Shown here one piece after another: positions 45,254 to 54,377 of a DNA stretch of 64,000 nt. Below the pieces are notes generated by a model. It was not told the DNA's origin, searched no databases, and saw only the letters and a list, made by a program, of their open reading frames with translations. Numbering within the stretch: the stretch's first letter is position 1; every line of letters begins with the position of its first letter. The position numbers and the translations under genes are program-made. Source of the DNA: Pseudomonas sp. B21_DOA. GTDB lineage: Bacteria > Pseudomonadota > Gammaproteobacteria > Pseudomonadales > Pseudomonadaceae. Where the stretch lies: contig CP086683.1 of the NCBI GenBank assembly GCA_030544685.1, positions 3,410,001 through 3,474,000 on the forward strand, given 5' to 3'.

Positions 45254-46183
45254 ATGCGTAAACCAAACCTTACCGATGTGTCGATATTTGCTGCGGTGGT
45301 CGAGGCGGGGGATTTCGTGCTGCCGCGCAAAAACGCGGTCTGTCCGCCTCGTCGCTAAGCGATTGCATGCGTCGGCTGGAAAGCGACCTGGGTGTGCGCC
45401 TGCTCAATCGAACCACGCGCAGCGTCACGCCGACGGCGGCCGGCGAGCGATTGCTCGAACGCCTGCGCCCGGCCTTGCAAGAAATCGACGCCGCTTTCAA
45501 CGATCTGGCCGACGACGCTCAGCGCCCGGTCGGCACGCTCAAACTCAATGTGCCAGTGCCGGTGGCACGTTTTCTGTTGCCCGACCTGCTGGCGCGTTTT
45601 CTGCGCCTCTATCCAGGGGTCAGTGTCGAAGTCGTCATGGACAACGCCTTTGTCGACGTCAACGCTGGCGGTTATGACGCCGGCGTGCGCTATGAAGAGA
45701 GCCTGGCCAAAGACATGATCGCCGTGCCCATCGGCCCGCGTCGCCAACGCTTCGTTGCAGCCGCCGCCCCGGGCTATCTGGCTGAACGCGGTACGCCCAC
45801 TCACCCCGAAGAACTGCCGGGCCATGACCTGCTTGGCCATCGCTTCGAGAGCGGCAAAGTCGGCGTATTCGAGTTCCATCGAGACGGCCGTATCGTGCGT
45901 ATCCCGCCTCAGGGGCAACTGCTGACATCGTCGCACGATCTGAAAATTCGCTCGGCCATCAACGGACTGGGCATCGTCTATACCTTCGAGGACTTTCTAC
46001 GCGAGCCGCTTTCCGACGGTCGACTGGTGCCGATTCTCGACGACTGGTGGCAGTCCTTCGACGGCCCGTTTCTTTACTACCACGGCCGCCGCCACATGCC
46101 TTCGCCGCTCAGGGCGTTTGTGGGTTTTTGCGGGGGAAGGGCAGGTTGCGGAGAGTTCAGGTGTTTGCAGCGCTGTTTCGTAA
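45254..46183 (+). pseudogene. LysR-type regulator, frameshifted as given
   Basis: The start MRKPNLTDVSIFAAVVEAGDFV (ATG 45254 after GGAGGAAG) is followed by the rest of the HTH in another frame (GLSASSLSDCMRRLESDLGVRLLNRTTRSVTPT), so one base is missing near 45320. The substrate domain is intact (LKLNVPVPVARFLLP ... RLVPILDDWW). At the 3' end further missing bases in T- and G-runs (46125-46136) must be restored to reach a stop at 46181-46183 and 310 residues; that end is uncertain. As written the frame runs into the PAAR gene, which is an artefact. Confidence 0.72.
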
Positions 46184-46308
46184 GGCCAATCACCCCTCAA
46201 TTGAACTCTGCATCAAACCCCCAATGCCCCAATCTGGGGTACATATGGTTGGCGACCCTCCTTTTATGCCAGAATTCTTCCGATTCTAATTTTACAAGGA
46301 TGTTAAAG

Positions 46309-46839
46309 ATGTCAGGCAAACCTGCCGCTCGCGTTACCGATCCTACCTCTTGCCCTCTGCCTGGTCATGGCGTTAATCCAATTGCCTCTGGGTCTCCAGA
46401 CGTTTTCTTCGATGGGTTAGCTGCCGCTCGGCAAACTGATAAGAGCGCATGTGGCAGCCCTATCGTCGGAGATGTAGCTTCGACGGTGCTCATCAATGGG
46501 TTACCTGCAGCAACCGTTGGTAGCACTGGCGCCCATGGGAATAACGTCATCACTGGCTCCAGTACCGTAATAATTGGTAACTCGCATACTCCAGCGGATT
46601 TCACACCTCCTTCCGCAATGCCGCTTTGGGCACTGGTGTTCGATGAGCAGTTTCGTATCGTTGGTACTGATGGTCAGCCATTAGTTAACGTTCCCTACCA
46701 CATCAAAGATGAGTCAGGAATGGTCTATACCGGGTTTTCGGATGAGTCAGGACGTACTCCGAGAATTGCTACGAGCAAACAAGAAACTCTGGAAATTACT
46801 ACAGGAGTTGCGGCCCTTGAAAAGTGGGGTGAAGCATGA
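46309..46839 (+). CDS. PAAR-domain protein, probable T6SS spike-tip carrier
   Basis: This 176-residue protein consists of an N-terminal PAAR domain (MSGKPAARVTDPTSCPLPGHGVNPI, SPDVFFDGLAAARQTD, VLINGLPAATVGSTGAHGN and SSTVIIGNSHTP give the expected zinc-binding His/Cys pattern) and a C-terminal extension (residues about 100-176). PAAR proteins sharpen the VgrG tip of type VI systems and carry toxins. Its ATGA overlaps the next start by four bases, so the downstream gene is cotranslated. ATG 46309 follows AAGGA. A+T content rises from here on. No VgrG or T6SS core gene is in the window. Confidence 0.8.
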   Translation: MSGKPAARVTDPTSCPLPGHGVNPIASGSPDVFFDGLAAARQTDKSACGSPIVGDVASTVLINGLPAATVGSTGAHGNNVITGSSTVIIGNSHTPADFTPPSAMPLWALVFDEQFRIVGTDGQPLVNVPYHIKDESGMVYTGFSDESGRTPRIATSKQETLEITTGVAALEKWGEA

Positions 46840-47729
46840 CGGAGTTTTCTTGCAAAGTACCCACAAACAAGGAAGCCGGCTCGGTAAGTAACGTACCAGG
46901 CTATGCGATGCCGGCGAATATTCATCTTTTCGTCGCAGTCGATGAAATCGGAAAGGATGGATTTTTAGTTAGAAAAATTTACTCGTCTCCGGACAATCCT
47001 CATCTTGTTGCAAAAAATTTACCGGAATTCCAGATGAAACACGAAGTCTGGCCCGAAAAATATGGTATGCGCCCCGTCGCTCCGAACTCAAATGCCACCG
47101 TAGCAGAACATGTATTCAGCAGCAGGAAATATCCATCAAGCTATCTTTCAACAAGCTCCGAGTTTCCCGGCGGCTCTCCAAGGTTCGACGGTAAAGTTGT
47201 CTATATCGACATTGAGAAAGCGAAGGCGGCTGGAGCAAAGTTAGTTACGACGGAGGAAATCCTTAAGTCGTTAGAAGACTATAAAAAAGTAGCTCCGAAG
47301 AGCTCGGCGAGAATCGACCAGATTGCTAGCTGGGTGAGAGATATCGACAAAGAAGTACTGGTGAAAGCAGAAAAAGTACCAGCTAATGCGATTTTCACAC
47401 CAAGGTCTTATCAAGTGACCAATACGCTCATGAAGGGTGCAAGAGTCGTAAGGGTTTTCGCCATTGGATTTACTGCGTATGACCTAAAATTAGCCACAGA
47501 AGAATCAATTAAGCAGAAAAGCGTTAAACCTATTTCTGTCGAAGTGGTGAAACAAGCAGGCGGCTGGGGAGGCGCGATGGCCGGTGCAAGGATAGGGTTC
47601 GTTGCAGGTGCTGCGGTTGGTATAGAAACCGGACCTGGTGCATTTGTAAGTGGTGCAATCGGTGGAATAATATTTGGCACTGCAGGGTACCTGGGCGCGA
47701 CCTGGCTCGCTGACTACTTACAAGAGTGA
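46836..47729 (+). CDS. putative T6SS effector, possible ADP-ribosyltransferase fold, glycine-zipper C-terminus
   Basis: 297 residues, with no domain I can name with certainty. YLSTSS (103-108) followed by a strand VVYIDIEKAKAAG and DKEVLVKAEKVPANAI (171-186) is the Ser-Thr-Ser ... Glu-x-(L)V ... P-x-x-I layout seen in many ART-type toxins. Residues 242-290 are a Gly/Ala-rich membrane-like segment (GGWGGAMAGARIGFVAGAA, then GAIGGIIFGTAGYLGA) resembling those at the C-terminus of other Pseudomonas PAAR-linked toxins. Overlap with the PAAR gene and with the next gene (GTGA) supports an effector-immunity unit. The activity is inference. Confidence 0.65.
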   Translation: MTEFSCKVPTNKEAGSVSNVPGYAMPANIHLFVAVDEIGKDGFLVRKIYSSPDNPHLVAKNLPEFQMKHEVWPEKYGMRPVAPNSNATVAEHVFSSRKYPSSYLSTSSEFPGGSPRFDGKVVYIDIEKAKAAGAKLVTTEEILKSLEDYKKVAPKSSARIDQIASWVRDIDKEVLVKAEKVPANAIFTPRSYQVTNTLMKGARVVRVFAIGFTAYDLKLATEESIKQKSVKPISVEVVKQAGGWGGAMAGARIGFVAGAAVGIETGPGAFVSGAIGGIIFGTAGYLGATWLADYLQE

Positions 47730-48361
47730 AAAAGTATATGAGCTGGTTAGGTCGTATGAAGAAGGTGTTCAAGACTACCCCTGAGGAGCAAATCGTTGGT
47801 TATTCGGTTGTAGAGTTAAAATCTATATTTGGAATCACGATCACTGAGGCTGTAGCAGGGCATCGAAATTACCCTGCTTACTCAGCGTTGACTCCTGCAG
47901 GAATACAAGCCTATTACTCAAGTTTTGTCATCGACAAAGCTGAGGTGGCTGGTGTTGAAAACCTTATTAACGAACGGTTCTCACCCGTCAATGAAAGAGT
48001 GTTCAATGGATTGGTCGTAACTCGCTTTCAGCATCGACTGAGTGGTGAGCAGCTTATATTGTCTATTTCATATAAAGAATTCAATAGCGCTACGATTCGG
48101 CTGGTCACCAACAGTTCTCAGCTATTGTCCCTGTTAAGCGAAACAAAAATTGCGGCTCCTCCTCCGTGGTTGGTCTTCGATGGATACGAGGCGTCTTGGT
48201 GGGGAGGTGACATGCAGGGGGCACAAGGTTTTTACAACGACAACTATTTCTTTCCGTTTTTTTCATCGCTAAGTCCAGCAGAAAGAACTGCTTATTACGC
48301 AAGATATTCCGCACCTGAGGAGTGGATCAGGAGCCTAGAGTTGACTCTGGATCTTGAATAG
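47726..48361 (+). CDS. putative immunity protein
   Basis: This 211-residue protein, rich in aromatic residues with no signal peptide, starts at GTG 47726 overlapping the effector stop (TGA at 47727). An in-frame ATG at 47738 (MSWLGRM) is an alternative. Position immediately after a toxin-like gene, four-base overlap and restricted composition are typical of cognate immunity genes. No fold recognised. If the toxin is cytoplasmic, a soluble binding protein fits. Confidence 0.6.
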   Translation: MKKYMSWLGRMKKVFKTTPEEQIVGYSVVELKSIFGITITEAVAGHRNYPAYSALTPAGIQAYYSSFVIDKAEVAGVENLINERFSPVNERVFNGLVVTRFQHRLSGEQLILSISYKEFNSATIRLVTNSSQLLSLLSETKIAAPPPWLVFDGYEASWWGGDMQGAQGFYNDNYFFPFFSSLSPAERTAYYARYSAPEEWIRSLELTLDLE

Positions 48362-48558
48362 CGATAGCTATAGCTCTGCTTCGGTCAAAAATAGGGCACA
48401 GTTCGATGGCTGCTTTCGGCCAAGAGCTGTCGTTTATTATGCCTACAGATTTTGGAGCGATCCGATGATCCGAGCACAGTCTCTACTCGAATAAAAGTGC
48501 CTCATCGCGGCTTTAATCAAGACTCACCATTTTAAATACGATCTTTTTTAGGATAAAA

Positions 48559-49504
48559 ATGCAAGAAATCTTAGAGTCAATAACCCTTCTCGATACGAAG
48601 GACTTGATTTTGCTGGGGCTAGGGGAGTTCTCGGATATTTGCTCAGTCTTATCGCCGCCAAACAAACCGAGAAAAAGAAAGACTTGGTATTGGAAGTCTT
48701 AGGGCGCCAGATCGTTGCAGAGGCCACTGAATATTGTCCTTTTCGGATTGTCGATCTTGCTGGTGAGCCGCTGGACAACGTTTACTTTATCGTTGTGCGC
48801 GTGTGGAATAGAGGTCGAGAAGCAGTGCGAGGCGATGAAATTTCACCCAGTGCACCTATCACGATTGACTTGGGTGACGATATCAAAGTTATTGGGCCAC
48901 CCCGTGTGACTAAACCTCATCAGGCGATGGATTTTTCCATCAATTTAGTAGATCAGAACAGATATCAAATTTGTTTTGACTGTTTGAATCAAGACGAATG
49001 GGTGCAAATCGGTTTTTACACGGCTGGCAATCCCAGAGCAGTAATAAAAGGGACTGGCCGTGTGTTCGGACAGCATTCAGATTTTGCTATAACCACTGAT
49101 GATTCCAAGGCTACTATTTATGAAAGACTAACTGCTTTGATTGCGTTCGCGATGATCGTTAGTAGCCCGTTCTGCCTTTTTTTGCATTATGGTGGATATA
49201 CGAGGACTACACATTGGCAGAAATTTTTCATCAGCCTGACAAACTACCAAAAACTCTATCAGCGATGCTATACCTAGGCATACTCATACCAGTGATCTCG
49301 GCATTCTATTTCTTTTCTCTGTGGCTAAAGCGTAAACGCAACCCTAAAGGCTACCCTATACGCGAAGATTTTGAGCCGACCCAGAGCCAGTCGTTAAAAG
49401 CTTTTTATCTGACAGCGCTGCATGGAAAACGCTACGAAGTATCTACATCAGTCCATGACTACGGTGAGATAACAGTGCGTTCTTCCCCAAGCAAAGAGCC
49501 GTAA
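48559..49504 (+). pseudogene. hypothetical membrane protein in effector cassette, two frameshifts as given
   Basis: From ATG 48559 (MQEILESITLLDTKDLI) three frames must be joined: first segment to 48622-48625 (G-run), second to about 49191 (GG), third to 49504. Two single-base restorations give 948 bp and 315 residues with three hydrophobic segments (LLGLGGVLGYLLSLIA, LIAFAMIVSSPFC, LYLGILIPVISAFYF), a central beta-rich domain and a basic tail. Because the total becomes divisible by three, sequence error is likely. It may be a second immunity or delivery-related factor. Function unknown. Confidence 0.5.
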
Positions 49505-49634
49505 CTCATTGAGACGCAAGTAGCCTCTCATGGATGGCGGCTATTGGCCGAAACCCGACATTCGGTAGCTGGCCCCTCCGTATATCTTGCAGCTTCTTGC
49601 AAGCAGATCCTTCAGCCGATCCTGGCGGGCTTAT

Positions 49635-50147
49635 CTATTCAACATCGCCAGCTTCAAGCGGAATTCGCCTGATAACGTCGTCGTAAGGCACCAGGTCGAG
49701 AAAGGCTACGACCTCAACTGCCTGCAAGTTTCGCATGCGCATGATCCATACGTAGCTGTTGCGATAAGGCGCGCCATCGGCTGCTGTGGCGGTGCCGTTC
49801 CAGTGCACAACGACGTCATCGCCTTCAGCCCAGATATTTACCACGGTAGGGCGAACGGGCGAGGCGAGCCGTTTTGCGAAGGGTTGGACTGCGCGTTTCA
49901 TGAAGTCATCTCGGCCCCGATAAGTGCCTGCCGAGGGGCTCGTCCCCTTGATTGTCCAGATCACATCGGGAGCCAGCACATCTGTGAAGAACGTCCGGCC
50001 GCCTTGAGCCCACTGGTTGAACGCTTGCGCAACGAATTGGCGATTGCGTTCCGTAGTTGGTTCGCTGGCCACGGCGGGCGCCGGCTCTGCAATGAGTGTG
50101 GTGAGGACCAGTGCTAGCGCTGTAGAGAGGCGTTGAACAAACGTCAT
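49635..50147 (-). CDS. SnoaL-like/NTF2-fold secreted protein
   Basis: This 170-residue protein has a signal peptide (MTFVQRLSTALALVLTTLIAEPAPA) followed by an NTF2-like domain: FVAQAFNQWAQGGRTFFTDVLAPDVIWTIKGTSPSAGTYRGRDDF and VHWNGTATAADGAPYRNSYVWIMRM. The fold serves many enzymes and binding proteins; no active-site set assigns it. It is divergent from the AraC gene at 50408. Confidence 0.75.
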   Translation of the reverse strand: MTFVQRLSTALALVLTTLIAEPAPAVASEPTTERNRQFVAQAFNQWAQGGRTFFTDVLAPDVIWTIKGTSPSAGTYRGRDDFMKRAVQPFAKRLASPVRPTVVNIWAEGDDVVVHWNGTATAADGAPYRNSYVWIMRMRNLQAVEVVAFLDLVPYDDVIRRIPLEAGDVE

Positions 50148-50407
50148 TTCCTGTGCTCCTTAATCTGTCCGATGAGCCCCGTCGAGTTGGATGGGCCGTT
50201 GTTGTTATCTGTAAGCCGCTAGTTGCGTTCCCTCACGCCGTTGCTCTATATGGGGCTTTGGCAAAGAATCGGCGCGGGTGTGGCCGGCAGTACCTCTGGG
50301 CTTCATCTGAAGTGTGACTTATGAGCGGAGGAGGGCTGTTGCAGGATCGTCCTGATTTCTTGCTTGATCATCCGATACCAGATGTCTAGCCGCCGCATTC
50401 CCACGTT

Positions 50408-51319
50408 ATGGAGTTGTGTTTGAATTCCCTTTTCAAGCTTGTCGATATCGTTGGTCGTCACGCCCGGAATGACGGCATTCACAGCACCGCGATTCCGGGT
50501 GTCAGCCTGATTCGTTCGGCTTTTCCCACGATGCCTATGCCGGTGGTGTACGAGCCAACACTCTGTCTGGTCGCCCAAGGACGAAAACAAGCGATGCTGG
50601 GCACTACCGCCTATGTTTACGATCCGGCCAAGTACCTGATTGCATCGGTAGATCTTCCGGTAATGGGCTCGGTCATCGAGGCGAGTGAGGCTGTTCCCTA
50701 TCTGTGCCTGGCGCTGGATCTCGATACCGCTGTATTGAGTGAACTTGCGCTGCGCCATCCGCTAAGAGAAGAGAGCGTCAGTGCACCGCCGGCAGGCATT
50801 ACGCTCAACGATACGACTCCAGAACTGCTGGATGCTGCGGTTCGGCTGGCGGGGCTGCTCGACAGGCCACGGGATATCGAAGCGCTCGCTCCGCTGGTGA
50901 TTCGCGAAATGCTTTATCGCCTTCTTACCGAGAATGGCAACAGCCTCATCAGGCAGATGGCACAAGCAGACAGCCGCTTGAACCAGATCGCCAAGGCTAT
51001 TGCCTGGCTGCGCAGCCACTACAACGAAGCGTGTCGAATAGATCAACTCGTCGAAATCGCCGGCATGAGCCGTTCTTCGTTTCACACGCATTTCAAGGCG
51101 ATCACCTCGATGAGCCCGCTGGAGTTTCGTAACCAGTTGCGGCTACAGGAAGCACGGCGGCTGATGGTCACCGAAGCGGTCGACGCCGCAGAGGCGGGAT
51201 ATGCAGTCGGTTATGAAAGTCCCTCGCAGTTCAGTCGGGACTACGCCCGTCTGTTCGGCATGTCACCGGCGAAGGACGCCTGGCGGCTGCGCAGGGCAGT
51301 CGAGGTGTCGAGCGGATGA
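50408..51319 (+). CDS. AraC-family regulator (AraC_N type)
   Basis: This 303-residue protein has an AraC_N sensor (TAIPGVSLIRSAFPTMPMPVVYEPTLCLVAQGRKQAMLG) and C-terminal HTH (RIDQLVEIAGMSRSSFHTHFKAITSMSPLEF; AAEAGYAVGYESPSQFSRDYARLFG). The start ATG 50408 leaves a typical N-terminus; upstream codons are not conserved-looking. It is divergent from the SnoaL-like gene, a likely regulatory target. Confidence 0.86.
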   Translation: MELCLNSLFKLVDIVGRHARNDGIHSTAIPGVSLIRSAFPTMPMPVVYEPTLCLVAQGRKQAMLGTTAYVYDPAKYLIASVDLPVMGSVIEASEAVPYLCLALDLDTAVLSELALRHPLREESVSAPPAGITLNDTTPELLDAAVRLAGLLDRPRDIEALAPLVIREMLYRLLTENGNSLIRQMAQADSRLNQIAKAIAWLRSHYNEACRIDQLVEIAGMSRSSFHTHFKAITSMSPLEFRNQLRLQEARRLMVTEAVDAAEAGYAVGYESPSQFSRDYARLFGMSPAKDAWRLRRAVEVSSG

Positions 51320-51384
51320 CCTGGCGGCTAAAGCGACTGGCGTCCATGCACGCGATCCACACTAAGCGGCATAGATTACAAACT

Positions 51385-52070
51385 TCACCGCTTGTATTTA
51401 TAACTCTGCACCTCGCCAGTGATGCTTTTGAGCCCTGTCTTCGGTAGCTCTAACGTCTGAAATTCAACGCCTTTCGCGTCAACCTTGACTCGTTTCAGTA
51501 GATAAAGCATGTCGTCAGATTCTGAAATCTTGCACCCGCTGAACTGGTCGAGATTTTTGTAGGTCAACTGCCGCACCTCGCACGTTGTTGCCAGTTCCAG
51601 CGCTGCTGCTCGTCCCGAATTTGAAGGCACTCGGACCAACAGATACCAGGCGGTCATCAACAAAAACGCGAGCAGGAAAATAGAACCCACGATGATAAAC
51701 ATGCCGCGGTTTTCTGCGGCTCGTTCACGCACATTGGCGACCCATTTTGCCGGTGGGGCAGGTTGGGGCGCGTCCAGTTTTCTTTTTCGAAAAGCAGTAT
51801 CAGCAGGGAAACAATCCCGACCAGAGCCACGGCGAAGAAGAGAGCAGAGAGAAAAGATCCGAACCCGGAAGCACCATAGGAAAGGTATTGCTGGGCGCTG
51901 ATGTTCAATCGTTCGATGGGCACATCGAGCGTTAGATAAAACTTCTCCAGGTGAGCGAAACCGCTGAGAGTAAAAGCGCCCAGCATGCTGGCTATAAAAA
52001 GAGCTGCATCGATGCGGAGATATTTTTTCAGTCCGCGCGGGTCTGCCGATGGGTTGTTCTGGTCGCTCAT
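51385..52070 (-). pseudogene. hypothetical two/three-TM membrane protein, frameshifted as given
   Basis: The start MSDQNNPSADPRGLKKYLRIDAALFIASMLGAF leads to TM helices and VGIVSLLILLFEK. One missing A in the run at 51783-51787 then shifts the frame; the continuation is KLDAPQPAPPAKWVANVRERAAENRG, a third TM (MFIIVGSIFLLAFLLMTAWYLL) and a soluble C-terminus. Corrected length 228 residues. AGGACAAGAG precedes ATG 52070. Family unknown. Confidence 0.6.
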
Positions 52071-52140
52071 CTCTTGTCCTTCAGATCTGAAGATTGGAAA
52101 CCCTGTGAGAGCCTGGTAATCCGTCACAGGGCGTTTTCGT

Positions 52141-52501
52141 TTACTCCACCGGCACGACGTTATCCAACGCCTGATTAACCGCCAGCTCCCCGAGCATCAC
52201 TACCTGCGCGATACCTTGCAGTGTCTTGCGCGCAGATCCTTCAACCATCCCGATCACATCACTCAACATCACCGAGGCGGAGCCTGGCGATTCGCTGGCG
52301 TTGACCAGCAATTCTTCGGTGGCGGTTTTCGGGTTGGCGAGGAACATGCTGCTGGTTTGGTAGGGCGTGGTTTTGAGGGTGTCGGTGGGTTTGAGGTAGT
52401 GGTCGAGGGCGCGGTCGGCGGCTTCGTGGAGTTTTTTGAGTCGAGGGATTCGTAGGGGAGGTTGCGTCTGACTGTGGCGGGTTGGGCGTGACTTTGAACA
52501 T
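52141..52501 (-). pseudogene. DUF6124-family protein, two frameshifts as given
   Basis: The start MFKVTPNPPQSDATS and downstream core KKLHEAADRALDHYLKP ... NPKTATEELLVNASESPGSASVMLSDVIGMVEGSARKTLQGIAQVVMLGELAVNQALDNV match a small Pseudomonas family (DUF6124) whose members read SPYES-DSKKLHEAADRALD at the join. That needs one C at 52455-52458 and one A at 52432-52437 (plus-strand G and T runs), giving 120 residues. GAGGAGAAAGATC precedes ATG. The family is repeated in Pseudomonas genomes and often near secretion or stress genes; function unknown. Confidence 0.7.
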
Positions 52502-52800
52502 GATCTTTCTCCTCGTGCCGCTTTAAAAGGAGCCATCACCCGTTCGCTACCAAACGAAGGGTGGCGGCCATGCACAGGTTGGTAGACCGGGACACGAGGC
52601 AAAACCGGCGCGCTCGAAAGCGCCCTGCGCATGGCCACCATAAAACCGATGCGAAAGCATCTGCATACGATGACGTTATGCGCCATGTGGAGAGCGGGCT
52701 ACCAAACCCGATCACTGTTTTCAGTGACCGGCCAACGATAGAACCCCGGCCCGAGGCGCACAAGCCGGCGGATTCTGGCGTAGTCGTAGGCAATGGCGCA
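52502..52800. promoter_or_regulatory. hairpin-rich region upstream of the DUF6124 gene
   Basis: Several compact inverted repeats lie within about 200 bases: ACCC-g-TTCG/CGAA-GGGT (52538-52562), GTGGC-CCATGC pairing with GCATGG-CCAC (52561-52639), GCGCT-CGAA-AGCGC (52610-52623), GATGC-GAAA-GCATC with a GNRA-type tetraloop (52648-52661) and TCACTG-TTTT-CAGTGA (52712-52727). Frames open here on both strands (e.g. minus 52536-52793, an ORF resembling hypothetical proteins annotated widely in Pseudomonas) are probably shadows of a conserved RNA or DNA structure. Strand not resolved. Confidence 0.5.
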
Positions 52801-52898
52801 AGGCGTTGTAGCTTGCTGGCATAGTCTGGGTATCGCTTTTAAACGAGGTGTTTAGGGAATTGGTTTTGGCGGAGGTTTTGTGTTGATCGGGCTGGCTT

Positions 52899-52922
52899 CT
52901 TCGCGAGCAGGCTCGCTCCCAC
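52899..52922. repeat. single REP element
   Basis: CTTCGCGAGCAGGCTCGCTCCCAC, one REP half without an inverted partner, in the gap before the APC permease gene. Confidence 0.75.
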
Positions 52923-53052
52923 AGGTGTCGAGTTGGCAATGTTTATAGCGTCGTGCCGACAAGCCCCATCACACATTTTGAACTTTGCCTTACCCACCAT
53001 TTCCATTGTTTGAGGTGACAACTTTCCAGCTCCTCCCCACCTGAACCAAGGA

Positions 53053-54377
53053 ATGACCGTGACGGCTCCCACTCATAAACCTGCTCTGCGCCGGGCTATC
53101 ACTTTCCCGATGCTGTTTCTGTTTATTCTCGGCGATGTACTCGGCGCGGGTGTTTACGCACTCGCCGGAACGATTGCAGGGGAGGTGGGCGGCGCGATTT
53201 GGGTGCCGCTGCTGATTGCGCTGTTCTTCGCCATGTTGACGGCGGGTTCCTACGCAGAGCTGGTGACCAAATATCCCCACGCCGGCGCGGCTTCGGTGTT
53301 CGCGGAAAAGGCGTTCAAATCACCGCTCATTTCCTTCCTGGTCGGTTTTTGCATGCTGGCGGCTGCGGTCACCAGCGCTGCGGGTTTGTCGCTGGCGTTT
53401 GCCGGTGATTACCTCAACGCCTTTGTCGACGTATCGCCGCAGATTGCAGCCTTGGTCTTTCTTCTGGCTATCGGCCTGCTCAATGCGCGGGGATCAAGGA
53501 GTCGCTTGGGGCAAACCTGGTGATGACGGTGATTGAACTGTCCGGGTTGATTCTGGTGATCGTGGCTGCGGTCTGGTATTTCCGCACAGGCGATGCGGAT
53601 CTGGGGCGGACGCTCACGTTCAAGCCCGGCGTCAGTCCGATGCTGGCGGTGCTGGGGGCGGCATTGTTGGCCTTCTATTCTTTCGTAGGCTTCGAAACCT
53701 CGGCGAATCTGGCGGAGGAAATCAAGGACGTGCGTAAGGTCTACCCGCGCGCCTTGTTCGCCGCTTTGCTCACCGCTGGTGTGGTTTACATGGCGGTGGG
53801 TGTGGCAGCTTCTTCGGTGTTGCCTACCGAGAAGTTGGTCGCCACGTCGGCGCCTTTGCTCGAAGTTGTCCGCGCATCGACCCTCCAAATTCCACCGACA
53901 CTCTTCTCCTTCATTGCGCTGATCGCTGTCGCCAACGGTGCGCTGTTAACCATGATCATGGCCAGTCGATTGACCTATGGCATGGCCAATCTGGGGCTGT
54001 TGCCGGGTGTTTTGGGTGCGGTGCTGCCTGAACGAAAAACCCCTTGGGCTGCCATTGTCGCAACCACCCTGGTAGCGATTGCGCTGACGCTTACCGGTAC
54101 TTTGGCAACGCTGGCAGAGACGGTGGTTTTGCTGCTGCTGTTCGTGTTTCTGAGTACCAATGTGGCGGTGCTCGTCCTTCGTCGCGACAGGATTGAGGAA
54201 GATCACTTCCGCGTGCCGACCTTTGTCCCGGTGCTTGCGATCGTCTCGTGTCTGGTGCTGCTCAGTCAGCAAGGCTGGGAAACGTGGTTGCGCGCGGGGG
54301 CGTTGCTCATTGTCGGGATGTTGCTGCACGGCTGCTCTCGCATGAAGTTTTCCGCGATCAGCAAGCCCAGCCAATGA
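53053..54377 (+). pseudogene. APC-family amino-acid permease, frameshifted as given
   Basis: The start has ITFPMLFLFILGDVLGAGVYALAG (TM1 with the GxG break of APC carriers), then SYAELVTKYPHAGAASVFAEKAF. The frame breaks after LLNARG near 53490 and resumes with ESLGANLVMTVIELSGLILVIV and FYSFVGFETSANLAEEIKDVRKVYPRAL. One base restores 1326 bp, 441 residues with 12 TM. Its TGA overlaps the DUF488 ATG by four bases (ATGA), so the two are coupled. Amino-acid substrate unknown. Confidence 0.82.

Noticed and set aside
45367..46839. One long open frame joining a LysR regulator to the PAAR domain, which would be a novel regulator-PAAR fusion
   Set aside because: The LysR C-terminus and the PAAR start fall together only because bases are missing in T and G runs at 46125-46136. 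The joining segment is not protein-like, and a proper ribosome-binding site and ATG precede the PAAR domain.
52536..52793. 85-codon minus-strand hypothetical protein upstream of the DUF6124 gene
   Set aside because: Similar ORFs are annotated in Pseudomonas, but here the interval is filled with inverted repeats and the ORF has no convincing ribosome-binding site, so I treat it as an RNA or DNA structure rather than a protein.
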